Source: Flavobacterium psychrophilum (GTDB taxonomy: Bacteria > Bacteroidota > Bacteroidia > Flavobacteriales > Flavobacteriaceae). From it: 64,000 nt of DNA. Made by a program: the position numbers and the translations under genes. The stretch covers positions 3,968,001 to 4,032,000 of the forward strand of contig CP012388.1 of NCBI GenBank assembly GCA_001708385.1. Reading direction: 5' to 3'. Positions 52,832 through 63,979 of the stretch are shown here, piece by piece. Numbering within the stretch: the first letter of the stretch is position 1; each line of letters begins with the position of its first letter. The notes under the pieces were generated by a model. It was not told where the DNA came from. It did not search any database and saw nothing but the letters and a program-made list of their open reading frames with translations.

Positions 52832-55156
52832 CTAGAACGGATATCCGATAGCTAAGTTAAATACAAGGTTTTCATCACGCCAGTATTTACTGCCAAAATC
52901 TATTTCATCAACTACCCATCGCTGCCCTTCTGGCAGGTATGGTTTTCTTAACGGCCATGCAAGGTCAAGTCGCAATACAAGGAAAGATAAGTCTACCCTT
53001 AAACCTGCTCCAGTACCTAATGCAATTTCATCCATGAATTTGCTTGAAAATTGCGATCCGGGTTTATTCTCGTTTTTATTCATTAGCCAAATGTTACCTG
53101 CATCTACAAATATAGCTCCGTGAATAACACTGAATAGTTTAGCCCTGTATTCGGTATTAAATTCCAATTTGATATCACCTGATTCATCAGGTAGGAAAGA
53201 CCCCGTATCTATATTAGGCGACCTGTAAGTTCCTGGGCCTATAGATCTTGCCCTGAATGCCCTTATACTGTTTGTACCGCCAATAAAGAACTGCCGGATA
53301 AAAGGTAACTCGCTGGAATTTCCGTAAGGCACACCGATACCTGCAATAACGCGGCTGGCTAATTGTGAATTTTCGGTTAATCGTAAGTAATGCCTAAAAT
53401 CATGTTCCGTTTTAACGAACTGGCTAAATGGTACTCCGAAAACCTTTGTAGGGTCGTCGGTATTACCACCTGTAGCAAGTCCTGCAATTGTGCCGGCAAG
53501 CTCTAATGAGCCTTTGTAGTAAAACGTATGCTTTTTTCTTTTCTGTGCTGTGTTGGTATACGTATAAGAATACGTAGGGCCAAATATTAACTGCTTCTCA
53601 ATTACTTTTTCCAAAGGTGAAACATCTGCTCCGGTTATATCTTTATCCGCTTGTATCTGTGCAAGATATATATCTGTAACATTGGTAGGGCTAACAAAAT
53701 TAATGTCTGTTACCATAAGCTGGTGCTCTACACGCGGATTATCCTTCCACAAGTAGCCAAAGCTTCCTTTAAATGAATTTAAAGAGTACAGTTTTGCCCT
53801 GTTTTGGTATTCGTAATTTATCAGGGCACGGGTTCTGGGAACAAATGCACTAGAATCGGCAATATGTATCGGCGATATAAATCGCGGCCAGGTAATACTG
53901 GCTTCACCACCAATTCTGTACACATTAAAGCCTTTGTTTTGTCCGGCTACCTGAACTTCCACACCACCAAAAACACTTAAATTAAGTAGTTCCGCGGCCC
54001 TAAAGGCATTACGGTTGCTCCAGTTTACACTTACTTCAGATCCGTTATAGTTGGCAGAGTTGGTTTTACCTAACAACTCAATACGAATTGATTTTCGGGG
54101 AAGTGGAGTAAGGTAATAATATACGTCCAATGCTGAAGCCAGAGAATCGGAAAGGCGGAACTCGTTCTTTACGAATTTAAACGTACCCAAATTTACAAGC
54201 CTGTTTAACGACAGGTTGTGGTCTCTTCGGCTATAGATGTCACCCTTGTGAAAAAAAAGCGTGCGGTCGAAAATAATTGGCCTGAAAGTATGCTGCGGAT
54301 CTGTTATTAGAAAGTCTTTGTATTTTGTCACCGAATCCTGAGAAGTAATAAGTGTATCCTTAACTGTTTCTAACGTATAATTTGGATAAACATTGATTTT
54401 ATTAATAGTATATACTTTGCGTGCCCTCTCTGGTGTTTCTTCTTTTATTTTTACGATGAGGTCAACCTGCTGATTGCCTACAGTACTGTCAACCTGAACT
54501 AATATATGGTCCGGACTAAAATAGTAGTAACCTCTGTTTTTTAAACGCTGGTCTATTCTCTCACGCTCTTCTTTTATTACGGCAAGATCGTAAGGCTGAC
54601 CTTTTCTAAGGCGGCTCCTTCTTTTAATGCTTGCAACGGTGCTATCCAATTCTGTCGCTGTAGAATCTCCGGGAAATAACACCTCTTTTATAGTGTATTG
54701 TTTACCGGGAGTAACGGTATATTTAGCAGTAGCCCTTTTGTTTGATGATGTAGAATCGGCGGCAGTACGCGTTTTAAAATAACCTTTATTCTCAGCGTAA
54801 TTTTGTAATACATCGGCATTGTAGTCAAGGTCAACCTGGCTGAATAATACAGGCGGTTCACCTACTTTAGTACGTAGCCAGTGCTTAAAACCTTTTTCTT
54901 TTTTAGGTTCTCCGGCAATGTTATATATCCATAATTTAGGTTTCAGTCCCAAAAAGCCACGGTTAGGTTTAGGACGCAATAGTCCTTCAAGCTCTTTTTC
55001 CATCGCTTTCCGGTCTTTGCGTTTCATCACGGTATCAACAACTTTAACTTCGCCACCTACGTAAAGCATTTCGCCTTCGGGCAGGTATTTGGTATTGCTG
55101 CATCCGTAAGCAAACAGTAGTGTTATGATAAAATAATATGTAAACCTATTTCTCAT
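52832..55156 (-). CDS. tamL: TamA-like outer-membrane lipoprotein (TamL)
   Basis: 774 residues from the ATG at 55156, with a lipobox FAYGCSNTKYLPEG. POTRA-like repeats fill about residues 30-330 (IKEVLFPGDS, RARKVYTINKINVYP). A C-terminal 16-strand Omp85 barrel follows with RxRGF-like AFRARSIGPG near 650 and a final GYPF. A lipidated TamA in Bacteroidota is known as TamL. It partners TamB, which is encoded just upstream with an 11-base overlap. Confidence 0.88.
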   Translation of the reverse strand: MRNRFTYYFIITLLFAYGCSNTKYLPEGEMLYVGGEVKVVDTVMKRKDRKAMEKELEGLLRPKPNRGFLGLKPKLWIYNIAGEPKKEKGFKHWLRTKVGEPPVLFSQVDLDYNADVLQNYAENKGYFKTRTAADSTSSNKRATAKYTVTPGKQYTIKEVLFPGDSTATELDSTVASIKRRSRLRKGQPYDLAVIKEERERIDQRLKNRGYYYFSPDHILVQVDSTVGNQQVDLIVKIKEETPERARKVYTINKINVYPNYTLETVKDTLITSQDSVTKYKDFLITDPQHTFRPIIFDRTLFFHKGDIYSRRDHNLSLNRLVNLGTFKFVKNEFRLSDSLASALDVYYYLTPLPRKSIRIELLGKTNSANYNGSEVSVNWSNRNAFRAAELLNLSVFGGVEVQVAGQNKGFNVYRIGGEASITWPRFISPIHIADSSAFVPRTRALINYEYQNRAKLYSLNSFKGSFGYLWKDNPRVEHQLMVTDINFVSPTNVTDIYLAQIQADKDITGADVSPLEKVIEKQLIFGPTYSYTYTNTAQKRKKHTFYYKGSLELAGTIAGLATGGNTDDPTKVFGVPFSQFVKTEHDFRHYLRLTENSQLASRVIAGIGVPYGNSSELPFIRQFFIGGTNSIRAFRARSIGPGTYRSPNIDTGSFLPDESGDIKLEFNTEYRAKLFSVIHGAIFVDAGNIWLMNKNENKPGSQFSSKFMDEIALGTGAGLRVDLSFLVLRLDLAWPLRKPYLPEGQRWVVDEIDFGSKYWRDENLVFNLAIGYPF

Positions 55157-58100
55157 TCTTTTTATCCTTATCGTTAGTACTGTTTGGTGGTAAATCCTGT
55201 TCTGTATCACCAGATTGATTCTCGTTTCCTTCCGTTTTCTTTTCGGCTTCTGCCTTTATTTTTTCACGTTCTTTTTGCCTGCGCTCTATTTTTTCACGTT
55301 GCTTGCGTTCGCGTTCCCTGCGGTTTTCCTCTTTTTCGGCTTCCGACCTGTGGAAAAGCTCCCTGAATTTGTTGTAGTCCATAGTAATAACAAAAGCTAC
55401 ACCTGTTTCAATTACCTGCCCCTGAAGTGCCACCTGATAATCATTTTTACGGTAAGCTCTAACAAGGTAACGGCCGTCTTTTGTAAGCTGATAATCTGCA
55501 GAAAGGTCTCCTGCAATATTGTTAGTCTCTTCGTTTGCCTGTTGGCCTTCAAGTCCAAAATTACTGCCCACTGTCACTTTAAGCCTGTCATTTAGCAATC
55601 GCTTAGATACTTCTACATTCAGGTCGGTACGGTTTTGCTGTTGCCCTGTGGTATAGTCATCAGTAGATTCAAGGTCAAAATCAATTTCTACGCCTTTAAC
55701 AAGATCACCTGCAAGGTTGTTAAGCTGTTGCGAAAGCAATTTACTAACACTCTGCCTTGCCAATGATTCGCCACTTGTGCCGCCTGCTTCACTAGAGAAA
55801 GGATTCTCACCAATAAATCGGTTAAGTAATAACACGGCAAACACCTGTTTATTTAATTCTGAAGGCTCCTGACGTAACTGATCTAATCTTGATCTGGTAA
55901 GGTTCAACACATTTGTTGCAACGTTATAATTACCTTCAGGAACAACAATATCAAACGAAAGTTCCGGTTTTAATAATTCACCATTAATTTTAAGTAAGGT
56001 ATTGATCGGAATTTTTTGTTTGTACATATTCCTTTGTGCAGGATCACTTATCTGCTGGTCTACAAGATCAATAGGAGGGATCTCGGTTTTATAAGCAGCC
56101 GTAATATTTACGGTTGCATCCGTCGGCTCACCTGTCCATAGAATGTAGCTTCCTTCTTCAATGTCGAATTTACGCTTAATGAAGTTGAATGTCATTTGGT
56201 AAGCACCTTCGCTAAATTCGTATCTTCCGGTAAGTGTTGTTTTGCCAGATTCATCAATACCACCGGTAAGCTGCGCTTCCCCTTTTAGCTGAAGGAAGTC
56301 GCCATTTCCTTTATCAATAACTAAATTCAGCTCAGCTTCCTTAACGATCTCAATATCTACCGAAGCCTTAATGCCTTTTACTTTAGTACTGTTCAGCGTT
56401 TCTTCCATTTTAAGGCGCTGTTTTATTTCCATATTATCCTGGTCTATAAACTCAACAATACCTTCCCTGTCAGCAATTGACGGGTCTTGTTGTGGGAGCA
56501 CAACTGTAAATTGGGTATCCTCATTTATTTTAAGGTTACCATCTACCACAGGACTATCCATTGTACCTTTGATGTTCAGGTTGGTATCAATATACAGGTC
56601 GCCGTAGTAAAAATCGTTATCTTTTGCTTTAGAGTTTACTGCCCTAAAGTTTTCTGCTTTTACATTAAGCCCAAAGCCAAACTCTCTATAATTGGTTGTT
56701 TTTATATCGCCGTTAATAGTAAGCTCGTTATTCTTTTCGTCCTGAATCTCAAAATTTCTGAAATTAATTCCCGTATTGGTAAACGTAATATTATCGTTCA
56801 TCCCTTTAAAATATGAGTTAAGCTGGGTTACCCTCAGGCCGACATCATTAAATTGTAAATTACCATTTATATTAGGTGTTGTCGCCGTACCTGTAACTTT
56901 AAAGTTACCCGATAAATGTCCTTCACCATCTTTAACATTACCAAAGCTAAAGGCCTGTAAGCTTGCAATAGTTAGCTTTTGCAGGTCGAGGTTAAGGTCG
57001 AAGCTTTGTGACGCCGCATTATAATTACCTTTAATATCGGCCTGGTTGCCGTTTCCTGTAATAGAAACATCAGCGGTATAAGTGTTGGCAATCTCATTGT
57101 TCACCCTTATTTTTATATCGCCAACAGTATCTTTACTTACTGCAAGGTTAGAAATTTCAAGGTCAGATGTAAATACCGGGCTCGCCGTAATATTTCGTAA
57201 TTCTGCTTTACCATCAATCATACCCGAGATTTTAAGCTCGTCTTTCTGGATCATATTGGTAAGCGTCTCGATCTTAAAGCTATTCAGCTCTACATTCAGC
57301 GGAGCATTTGGTGTTTCAGATGCCGATTGCAGTTTTAAAGAGCCGCCTTCACTGCTCATTTCGAAGTTATTGGCATAAATACCATCTTTGCCAAAGCGAA
57401 GTACGTTATCTACGGCAATATTCCATGGCTCGTAATTCAGTTTAAGCCCATCAGGGTCAAGAGACAGTTCTGTGTTGCCATCGGTTGCTTTAAGCTGACC
57501 GGCAAGCATATACTGTTCTTCCTCTTTTTTATCCTGTATCTGAACTTTATAAGTTACAATATTGTCCTGAACATTACCGGTAATGCTGGTATGAGGCAGT
57601 AATAACGATTCGCTTTGTACTTCATCAATAACAAGGCTATAGCCTAATGCGTTTTCTTCGTTCTGAATTTTAAGGTCTCCACCCGATATCGTGTAACTGC
57701 CATATACAACTCGTGGTATAGAACCTACAACGTTTATGCTGTCTGTTTCGCTATTGTAATTTCCTTTTATTTTAATTGGCTCAAGGCGTGTTATCTGAGG
57801 GATTAGCTTGTACAATACAGGATCATTATCTACTACCAATCCAAAATCAAACTGTTGTGGCACGTTCGATTTTTTAGGTGCAGAAGGATTAGTATTATAA
57901 TATTTTGATATGGTATTGGTTAGGGCAGGGCCAACCTGGGTCAGCTTGTATTTGCCTTTCATGTAACCTCTTACGATAGGCGATTTTATCCTGATAGAAG
58001 TCGTATCAGGTTTAGTCACAGCGATAATATTGATCGAATCTAAAGCAAATTCTTCTTTTTCATTCACAAACATAAAGCTGTGCAGGCTTACCGTACCATT

Positions 58101-60302
58101 GAGGTTGTCGGGGTCTGCGTCTGTAATATCTGCATCTACATTACCACGAAGTTTAAGCGGACCCGCATGTAGGTTTAGCTTGTCAAGATCTGCGATATCA
58201 AGATTCAGTTTAATTTTTCCGTTAGGGAATTTCCCTTTAAAGCCTCCATTGGCAACCAGCTGAAATTCAAGATTAGGGTCGGCCATATCGGCAACAGCAT
58301 CAAACTTGCCGTTGTTTATTTTTCCGTCCACATTAAGGTTGGTGTACACATAGCTATTGTATTCAGCCTTAATAACTTTTGCTTTTATTTTGGCATTTGC
58401 CGTCTGCGGATCAAGTCCCGTACCTTTTACCTTAGCCTTAAGGCTGATTTTTCCTATAGAATCATTTGTTATAAGCTTGCCTACATCAAAATTAGCAATG
58501 TCAACATCGGCATCGTAAATTTCGCGGCCTTTTCTGCGCTGGTCAAAAATGGCTTTTACTTTCGCATTACCAAAGCTGCTCTTAAGGTCTACGTTGGCAT
58601 TAAAGTTATCCAGTTTGCCTTTAAAGTTGGCTTTCGCCGATAGCTTGCCCGGCAACTGAATGTTTGGCGGCAGCGTACCTTTAGGTATATAGGTATTAAT
58701 ATCTTTAGATGTAGAACTAAAAGCCCTCACATCCATATCAAAATAAGCGGTTTTTACATCAGGTAGTCCTGTTATGCGTCCTTTTGCAGCAATGGTTGTA
58801 GCACCGATTCCGCTTACTTCAAGGTTGGCAATGCGTATGTCGCTAACTTTACCTTCTACGCGGCTGTTTATTTTAAGTATGCCGTTCGGATTACCCTTAA
58901 ACGGAGCCATATCGGCAAGCGTAGGTACAAACAATAACACATCTTTAAAGCCAATCTGGCTTCCGTCAAGATTAGCATCTACAGAGAGGCTGGCAATATC
59001 TTTAGAAACCGCCTCAAGTGACGGATACCCAACAATTATCTGGTCTTTAACCAAAGTTTGCGGTGTTTCAAGATACAGGTTTTTAAGTTCGGCACCTTTA
59101 GGACCATAGAAGAAATCGGTGCTAAGTTCGTCAACCACTAATCCGCTTTTATCATTAACGGTTAGTTTGTTTACCTTACCCGAAATAGCTTCAGGAGCAT
59201 ACGAAAGATCCTTGGCTTCAAGATTAAGGTTGGTAATATCAAGATGTTTAAAATCCATACCCATAGCAACAGGGGTAGAATTTTCATCGTCAAATTTAAA
59301 GGCAACGTCTTTTATATCGGCATTAGCGAGTTTAAATTTCCATTGTGCCTGCTGTACCGCAGCAGAGTTCTCAGGCAGGGCTTTTTGTACCTGCTTTTCA
59401 AACTTGCCAAAAGCCAGTTGCCCTTTCAGGTTGTCAATTTCCAGATTATCAAGATCTATCAATTGCGTTTTCAAGTCAATCTCATTAACTTCTACAAATA
59501 GCTTTTTAAGTTTAATACCTGTATCAAGGCGGCTGCCTTCGTTATCATAACCAATATTAATATTAGCTAAGTTAATTTTACCGAGCTTTAGTTTAAGATC
59601 CGGTTTTTTAGAAGCTTCTTCGGCTACCTCTTGGGTATTTTGAGCGATTTCGTCAATCATGCCCTGCTTAAGCACAAGTTTTAGCCCGTCAAGATTTACC
59701 TTGGGCACTTCAAACTCCATTTTATCAAGATCGAATGTTTTAATACGGGTATCAAAGTGTTTTATGTTGGCACTTATATTGTTCTTAGATATCTGGTCAT
59801 CAAATTTTACCCTTATCCTCTCAAGGTTAATCTTGTTTATAGATATCTTCATTGGGGCAGAAGTAGTATCCTTTGGTTTATCTGACGCAAAAGCATTAAT
59901 AATATAGTCGAAATTAAACACAGAATCTTTATTTCGGGATACATTGGCAACTATGCCTTCCAGGCTAATGGAGTTGATCTCTACTTCGCTGCTTAAAAGT
60001 TTAATAAGGCTAATGTCTACAGCCAGTTTTTCTCCGGCTAGCAGAGTATCACCTCTTTGGCTTTCAAAATAGACACCTTCAAGAATCACCTTTTTAGGCA
60101 GGCCTATTTCAATTTTATCGATGTTGACATCGGTGCCGATCTTGCCTTCAAGGTAGGTTATGGCCTTATCTTTTACAATGTTCTGGAAGTATGGAATTTG
60201 CAATAATAGTACAATCAGCAGGAACAATCCAATGATCGAGCCTACTGTCCAAAGGAATATTTTTAAACCTTTACGTAAGTATTTTTTCAACTTTGTGTTC
60301 AT
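55146..60302 (-). CDS. tamB: Translocation and assembly module protein TamB
   Basis: 1718 residues. One N-terminal membrane anchor (residues about 14-34) is followed by a very long beta-rich AsmA/TamB repeat domain and the C-terminal TamB (DUF490) domain ending near RGxxQV-like strands. A charged Arg/Lys/Glu tail closes the protein. It bridges the periplasm between inner membrane and TamL and is thought to carry lipids or help insert outer-membrane proteins. The tail beyond the DUF490 domain is longer than in enterobacteria. Confidence 0.92.
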   Translation of the reverse strand: MNTKLKKYLRKGLKIFLWTVGSIIGLFLLIVLLLQIPYFQNIVKDKAITYLEGKIGTDVNIDKIEIGLPKKVILEGVYFESQRGDTLLAGEKLAVDISLIKLLSSEVEINSISLEGIVANVSRNKDSVFNFDYIINAFASDKPKDTTSAPMKISINKINLERIRVKFDDQISKNNISANIKHFDTRIKTFDLDKMEFEVPKVNLDGLKLVLKQGMIDEIAQNTQEVAEEASKKPDLKLKLGKINLANINIGYDNEGSRLDTGIKLKKLFVEVNEIDLKTQLIDLDNLEIDNLKGQLAFGKFEKQVQKALPENSAAVQQAQWKFKLANADIKDVAFKFDDENSTPVAMGMDFKHLDITNLNLEAKDLSYAPEAISGKVNKLTVNDKSGLVVDELSTDFFYGPKGAELKNLYLETPQTLVKDQIIVGYPSLEAVSKDIASLSVDANLDGSQIGFKDVLLFVPTLADMAPFKGNPNGILKINSRVEGKVSDIRIANLEVSGIGATTIAAKGRITGLPDVKTAYFDMDVRAFSSTSKDINTYIPKGTLPPNIQLPGKLSAKANFKGKLDNFNANVDLKSSFGNAKVKAIFDQRRKGREIYDADVDIANFDVGKLITNDSIGKISLKAKVKGTGLDPQTANAKIKAKVIKAEYNSYVYTNLNVDGKINNGKFDAVADMADPNLEFQLVANGGFKGKFPNGKIKLNLDIADLDKLNLHAGPLKLRGNVDADITDADPDNLNGTVSLHSFMFVNEKEEFALDSINIIAVTKPDTTSIRIKSPIVRGYMKGKYKLTQVGPALTNTISKYYNTNPSAPKKSNVPQQFDFGLVVDNDPVLYKLIPQITRLEPIKIKGNYNSETDSINVVGSIPRVVYGSYTISGGDLKIQNEENALGYSLVIDEVQSESLLLPHTSITGNVQDNIVTYKVQIQDKKEEEQYMLAGQLKATDGNTELSLDPDGLKLNYEPWNIAVDNVLRFGKDGIYANNFEMSSEGGSLKLQSASETPNAPLNVELNSFKIETLTNMIQKDELKISGMIDGKAELRNITASPVFTSDLEISNLAVSKDTVGDIKIRVNNEIANTYTADVSITGNGNQADIKGNYNAASQSFDLNLDLQKLTIASLQAFSFGNVKDGEGHLSGNFKVTGTATTPNINGNLQFNDVGLRVTQLNSYFKGMNDNITFTNTGINFRNFEIQDEKNNELTINGDIKTTNYREFGFGLNVKAENFRAVNSKAKDNDFYYGDLYIDTNLNIKGTMDSPVVDGNLKINEDTQFTVVLPQQDPSIADREGIVEFIDQDNMEIKQRLKMEETLNSTKVKGIKASVDIEIVKEAELNLVIDKGNGDFLQLKGEAQLTGGIDESGKTTLTGRYEFSEGAYQMTFNFIKRKFDIEEGSYILWTGEPTDATVNITAAYKTEIPPIDLVDQQISDPAQRNMYKQKIPINTLLKINGELLKPELSFDIVVPEGNYNVATNVLNLTRSRLDQLRQEPSELNKQVFAVLLLNRFIGENPFSSEAGGTSGESLARQSVSKLLSQQLNNLAGDLVKGVEIDFDLESTDDYTTGQQQNRTDLNVEVSKRLLNDRLKVTVGSNFGLEGQQANEETNNIAGDLSADYQLTKDGRYLVRAYRKNDYQVALQGQVIETGVAFVITMDYNKFRELFHRSEAEKEENRRERERKQREKIERRQKEREKIKAEAEKKTEGNENQSGDTEQDLPPNSTNDKDKKNEK

Positions 60303-60484
60303 TTATAGCCTAAAAATAGACATAAAAACAGCATTAGTATTTTAAAGTTTTGCTAAAAGATTACCTACAAAATTTTAACAACCTGATTTTAATGCTAATA
60401 CTCGTTGTACTGTGTTTGTTAACCATAACAAAAAGTTAATAGCTTGTATGTTTTTACTTCGTAATTTTATGTTTATTTTTTATT

Positions 60485-62503
60485 ATGCCCAAAACCGAAA
60501 TTATCATACATCCCGCGCCAAAGCGTTATTTAGACCGCGATCTTAGCTGGCTCAGCTTTAACGAACGTGTATTGCTCGAAGCAGCATCAGCCAAGGTGCC
60601 ATTGCTGGAAAAAATAAAGTTCCTTTCCATCTATTCATCTAATCTTGACGAGTTTTACCGTGTGCGTATTCCGGCGCTTATGGCATTGAAAAAGATATCG
60701 GGTAAAAAGGCAGAAGCCGAAAAGCGTTTCTACAAGAAAATACTAAAACAGGCCAATACCATTGTATACAAACAACAGCAATTGTTTGGTGACCTGCTGA
60801 TAAATGAAATACTACCGGGACTTACTGCCGAAAATACAGTGCTTGTTTATAACGAGTCCATTCCTGATGTGGTTAAGGCTGAAGCCGAAAATTACTTTTT
60901 TACAAGAATACTTACATACATTAAGTGTATGGAGCTAAATGAAGAAACTGACTTCTTTACCGAAAATAATAAACTGTATTTTCTTGTATCGCTAACAAAG
61001 GCAGATGGCAACAGTTGCCTCGAAATTGTAAATATACCTTCGGAAGAAATGCCGCGTTTCTATAGTATATATAAAGACGGCAAGCAGTATATTCTTTTTA
61101 TTGATGATATAATTAAAGAATATTTATCGGCAATTTTTCCGAACAGCGAAATTCATGGTGCTTATAGTTTTAAGATTACGCGCGATGCCGCCGTTGAATT
61201 TGATGATGATTATGAAGAAGGGCTTGCGGCCCAAATGGAAAAGAAGATCGCCAAACGCGATTTTGGTATTGCTACCCGTTTTCTGTATGATGATAAAATG
61301 CCGCGTGAGTATCTCGAAACACTTATTAGCCTCTTAAAGCTAAAAGGTGCTAATGTTATGAAAGGCAGTTCTTATCATAACCTTAAAGACCTTGCCGAAC
61401 TGCCGGTACACAAAGAGCATCTGGAAAATCCTAAATGGCCTGCTTTGGCATATTATTTTGAAGGGACTTCGCTGCTTAAACATGTGCAGGATAATGACGT
61501 TATGATTCATACTCCGTACCGATCTTACGATACCGTGCTGCGGTTTTTTAATGAGGCAGCTATTCATCCTGATGCCGAAGAAATTTTTGTAACGGTATAC
61601 CGGATGGCAAACGATTCGCGCATAGCAAATGCTTTGATAAGCGCAGCAAGAAACGGAAAAAAAGTGACTGTAATTGTAGAGCTTAAAGCACGCTTTGACG
61701 AGTCTAATAATATCCGTTGGTCTAAAAAATTAAGCGATGCCGGAGTAACTATTATTCACAGTGTTCCCTCATTAAAGATACATGCCAAAATAGCGTTGGT
61801 AAAATTCAGTAAGGGTTATACTATAAAAGCTCTGGGACTGCTTGCTACAGGAAACCTTAATGAAACTACTGCGCGTTTTTATACAGATCATATACTTCTT
61901 ACAGCACACGAGGGTATGATGGAAGAACTTGAACAGGTTTTCAGTTTCTTAGGCAAAATGAAGAAACCGGAACCCGATGATATTGTCAATTATAATCACT
62001 TGTTGGTAGCACAATTTAATCTTCGTGATAGTTTTATACGTCTTATTGACCGAGAGATATTAAATGCTTCTCAGGGTTTAGAGTCGGGAATTACGATTAA
62101 GCTCAATAATCTTGAAGAAAAGGTGTTGATCGAAAAGCTGTACGAAGCTTCTTCGGCAGGCGTAAAAATCGAACTGATTATCCGCGGAATTTGTTGCCTG
62201 TTACCGGGCATTCCGGGACTAAGCGATAATATTACAGTAAAACGGATTGTTGACCGTTACCTGGAACACGGGCGCGTTTTTATATTTGAAAATAATGGCG
62301 ATAAACAAGTTTATCTGGGTTCTGCCGACTGGATGAACCGAAACATTTACAGAAGGGTAGAGGTATGTTTTCCTGTTTATGATGATATTTTAAAAGAGGA
62401 ACTTTTACAGATGATCGAATTACAGCTTAATGAAACCACTACAGATGCAAAACGTTCCCAGGAGAAAATCTATGAATTTTTATCGGGTAAATTTAAATCC
62501 TGA
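60485..62503 (+). CDS. ppk1: Polyphosphate kinase 1
   Basis: 672 residues with the four PPK1 domains: YLDRDLSWLSFNERVL at the N-terminus, VTVYRMANDSRIANALI near 375, the phospho-acceptor His region SLKIHAKIAL near 435 and YLEHGRVFIF near 590. It makes polyphosphate from ATP. Its 3' end overlaps the minus-strand gene by 11 bases. Its start is divergent from tamB. Confidence 0.94.
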   Translation: MPKTEIIIHPAPKRYLDRDLSWLSFNERVLLEAASAKVPLLEKIKFLSIYSSNLDEFYRVRIPALMALKKISGKKAEAEKRFYKKILKQANTIVYKQQQLFGDLLINEILPGLTAENTVLVYNESIPDVVKAEAENYFFTRILTYIKCMELNEETDFFTENNKLYFLVSLTKADGNSCLEIVNIPSEEMPRFYSIYKDGKQYILFIDDIIKEYLSAIFPNSEIHGAYSFKITRDAAVEFDDDYEEGLAAQMEKKIAKRDFGIATRFLYDDKMPREYLETLISLLKLKGANVMKGSSYHNLKDLAELPVHKEHLENPKWPALAYYFEGTSLLKHVQDNDVMIHTPYRSYDTVLRFFNEAAIHPDAEEIFVTVYRMANDSRIANALISAARNGKKVTVIVELKARFDESNNIRWSKKLSDAGVTIIHSVPSLKIHAKIALVKFSKGYTIKALGLLATGNLNETTARFYTDHILLTAHEGMMEELEQVFSFLGKMKKPEPDDIVNYNHLLVAQFNLRDSFIRLIDREILNASQGLESGITIKLNNLEEKVLIEKLYEASSAGVKIELIIRGICCLLPGIPGLSDNITVKRIVDRYLEHGRVFIFENNGDKQVYLGSADWMNRNIYRRVEVCFPVYDDILKEELLQMIELQLNETTTDAKRSQEKIYEFLSGKFKS

Positions 62504-63239
62504 ATGAAACACCAAGGCTTTCATAATACCTGTGATAATGATTTGTGGAAGTAATTTCATAGCCGGCAGAAATATCCAGTTGTACATCTTTTGTAATTAA
62601 AAACATAAAACCACCATCTGTCCAGTGTTCAGAATGATGATGTGCCGGCATAAAACCATAGGCTTCTACATACGCTTTTAATTTTTTTGTAATACTGATA
62701 TTAGGTGAAAACGTATAGGCGTAAATAGGCGCTGTCGATTCTCCATCCCAATTTACACCTAAATTATAGCCGAGATCTGCATTTTCGGTTAAGGTATTTT
62801 GGAAAAGAAATCGTATTTCCGGAGCAAGATGATTCACGATTAATTCTTTCGAAGCCAGTTTTGGAATTTGCATCTGTGTTATTAAAGATGCTTGGGGAAC
62901 AAATCCTTTTTCATCCCACAATTTTATCTTTAAACCCACAATTAAAGGTTTTAGTCCCGATTGAGTGCTGTCCTGAAACTTGTTGTAAATAATATCTGTT
63001 TCCAGTCGGGCTTCCAGATTTTTAGAAATACCAAACTTCCATAATGCTGTTGGAAGCATTAAATCACTTTCATGCTTTTCTTCCTGCTGCTGTACAAAAC
63101 CGTTTTCCATCTGAAAGCGGTTTACCGGAACAATAGAAGGTGTTTCCGTTTGATTAGGCCTGTCAGTATCAATTTCATCCTGCGCAAAAGTTGCACAATA
63201 TGTGAATAATAAAATTGCTAAAAAGTATAGGTGTTTCAT
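62493..63239 (-). CDS. Outer-membrane transporter-like protein
   Basis: 248 residues with a signal peptide ending near TFAQD. The mature part (TDRPNQTETPSIVPVNRFQMENGF) is a beta-barrel of the MetA/phenol-degradation type (Pfam Phenol_MetA_deg). It probably forms a small outer-membrane pore. Substrate unknown. Confidence 0.75.
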   Translation of the reverse strand: MKHLYFLAILLFTYCATFAQDEIDTDRPNQTETPSIVPVNRFQMENGFVQQQEEKHESDLMLPTALWKFGISKNLEARLETDIIYNKFQDSTQSGLKPLIVGLKIKLWDEKGFVPQASLITQMQIPKLASKELIVNHLAPEIRFLFQNTLTENADLGYNLGVNWDGESTAPIYAYTFSPNISITKKLKAYVEAYGFMPAHHHSEHWTDGGFMFLITKDVQLDISAGYEITSTNHYHRYYESLGVSFRI

Positions 63240-63323
63240 GCTATTTTGATTAAAGCTACCTTTTATAAAATCAGATTTATCTAAAGTTATCCTAATTTTA
63301 AACGCTCAAAAGTTAGAGAATCT

Positions 63324-63905
63324 CTATACATCAAACGATTCTACCTCCTGTACTTCGCCCGGCTGTAAATCTCTAAGAAGCACATCGCCAACGCGTACCC
63401 TAACCAACCTAAGCGTAGGAAATCCCACAGCAGCTGTCATTTTACGAACCTGCCTGAATTTGCCCTCGTTAACGGTTATAGATACCCATGAGGTCGGGCC
63501 GTGGCGTTCATCCCTGATCTTTCGGCCACGCTCAGGAAAATCGGGTTTTTCATGTAGAATCCGTGATTCGCACGGCAGGGTAGTGTAACGTGTTCCATTG
63601 AAACCTATTTCTACTCCTTTTTTAAGCTGCTCTACCGCGCTTTCTGTAATAAGGCCGTCTACCTGTGCATAATATTCTTTTTCAACCTTTTTACTGCGTA
63701 CAATTTCACTCATCATACCATCTGTAGTAAGCAGGAGTAAACCTTCAGAATCTTCGTCAAGTCTTCCGATAGCCATTGTACCTTCAGGAAAATCGTGCAG
63801 TTCTCCCAGTAGTTTCTTTTTACGTTTTAGATTGTAAGTAAACTGACTTAAATAGCCAAAAGGTTTAAATATAAGATAGTGGTGGTGCATTGTAACAGTA
63901 GTCAT
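63324..63905 (-). CDS. RsuA/RluE-type pseudouridine synthase
   Basis: 193 residues. The catalytic motif AIGRLDEDSEGLLLLTTDG with the Asp, and VNEGKFRQVRKMTAAVGFPTL, are typical; the short length without an S4 domain fits RluE, which modifies U2457 of 23S rRNA in E. coli. An alternative start lies at 63890. Confidence 0.88.
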   Translation of the reverse strand: MTTVTMHHHYLIFKPFGYLSQFTYNLKRKKKLLGELHDFPEGTMAIGRLDEDSEGLLLLTTDGMMSEIVRSKKVEKEYYAQVDGLITESAVEQLKKGVEIGFNGTRYTTLPCESRILHEKPDFPERGRKIRDERHGPTSWVSITVNEGKFRQVRKMTAAVGFPTLRLVRVRVGDVLLRDLQPGEVQEVESFDV

Positions 63906-63979
63906 GCTGCAAAAGTAAATTTTTAAAACGAGGCATTAAAATAGGAGTAGGTTATATTTAATACTACCGGAAATTTAAA

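Noticed and set aside
55200..60300. Many plus-strand frames inside tamB
   Set aside because: They are the mirror of a continuous 1718-codon gene and have no own signals.
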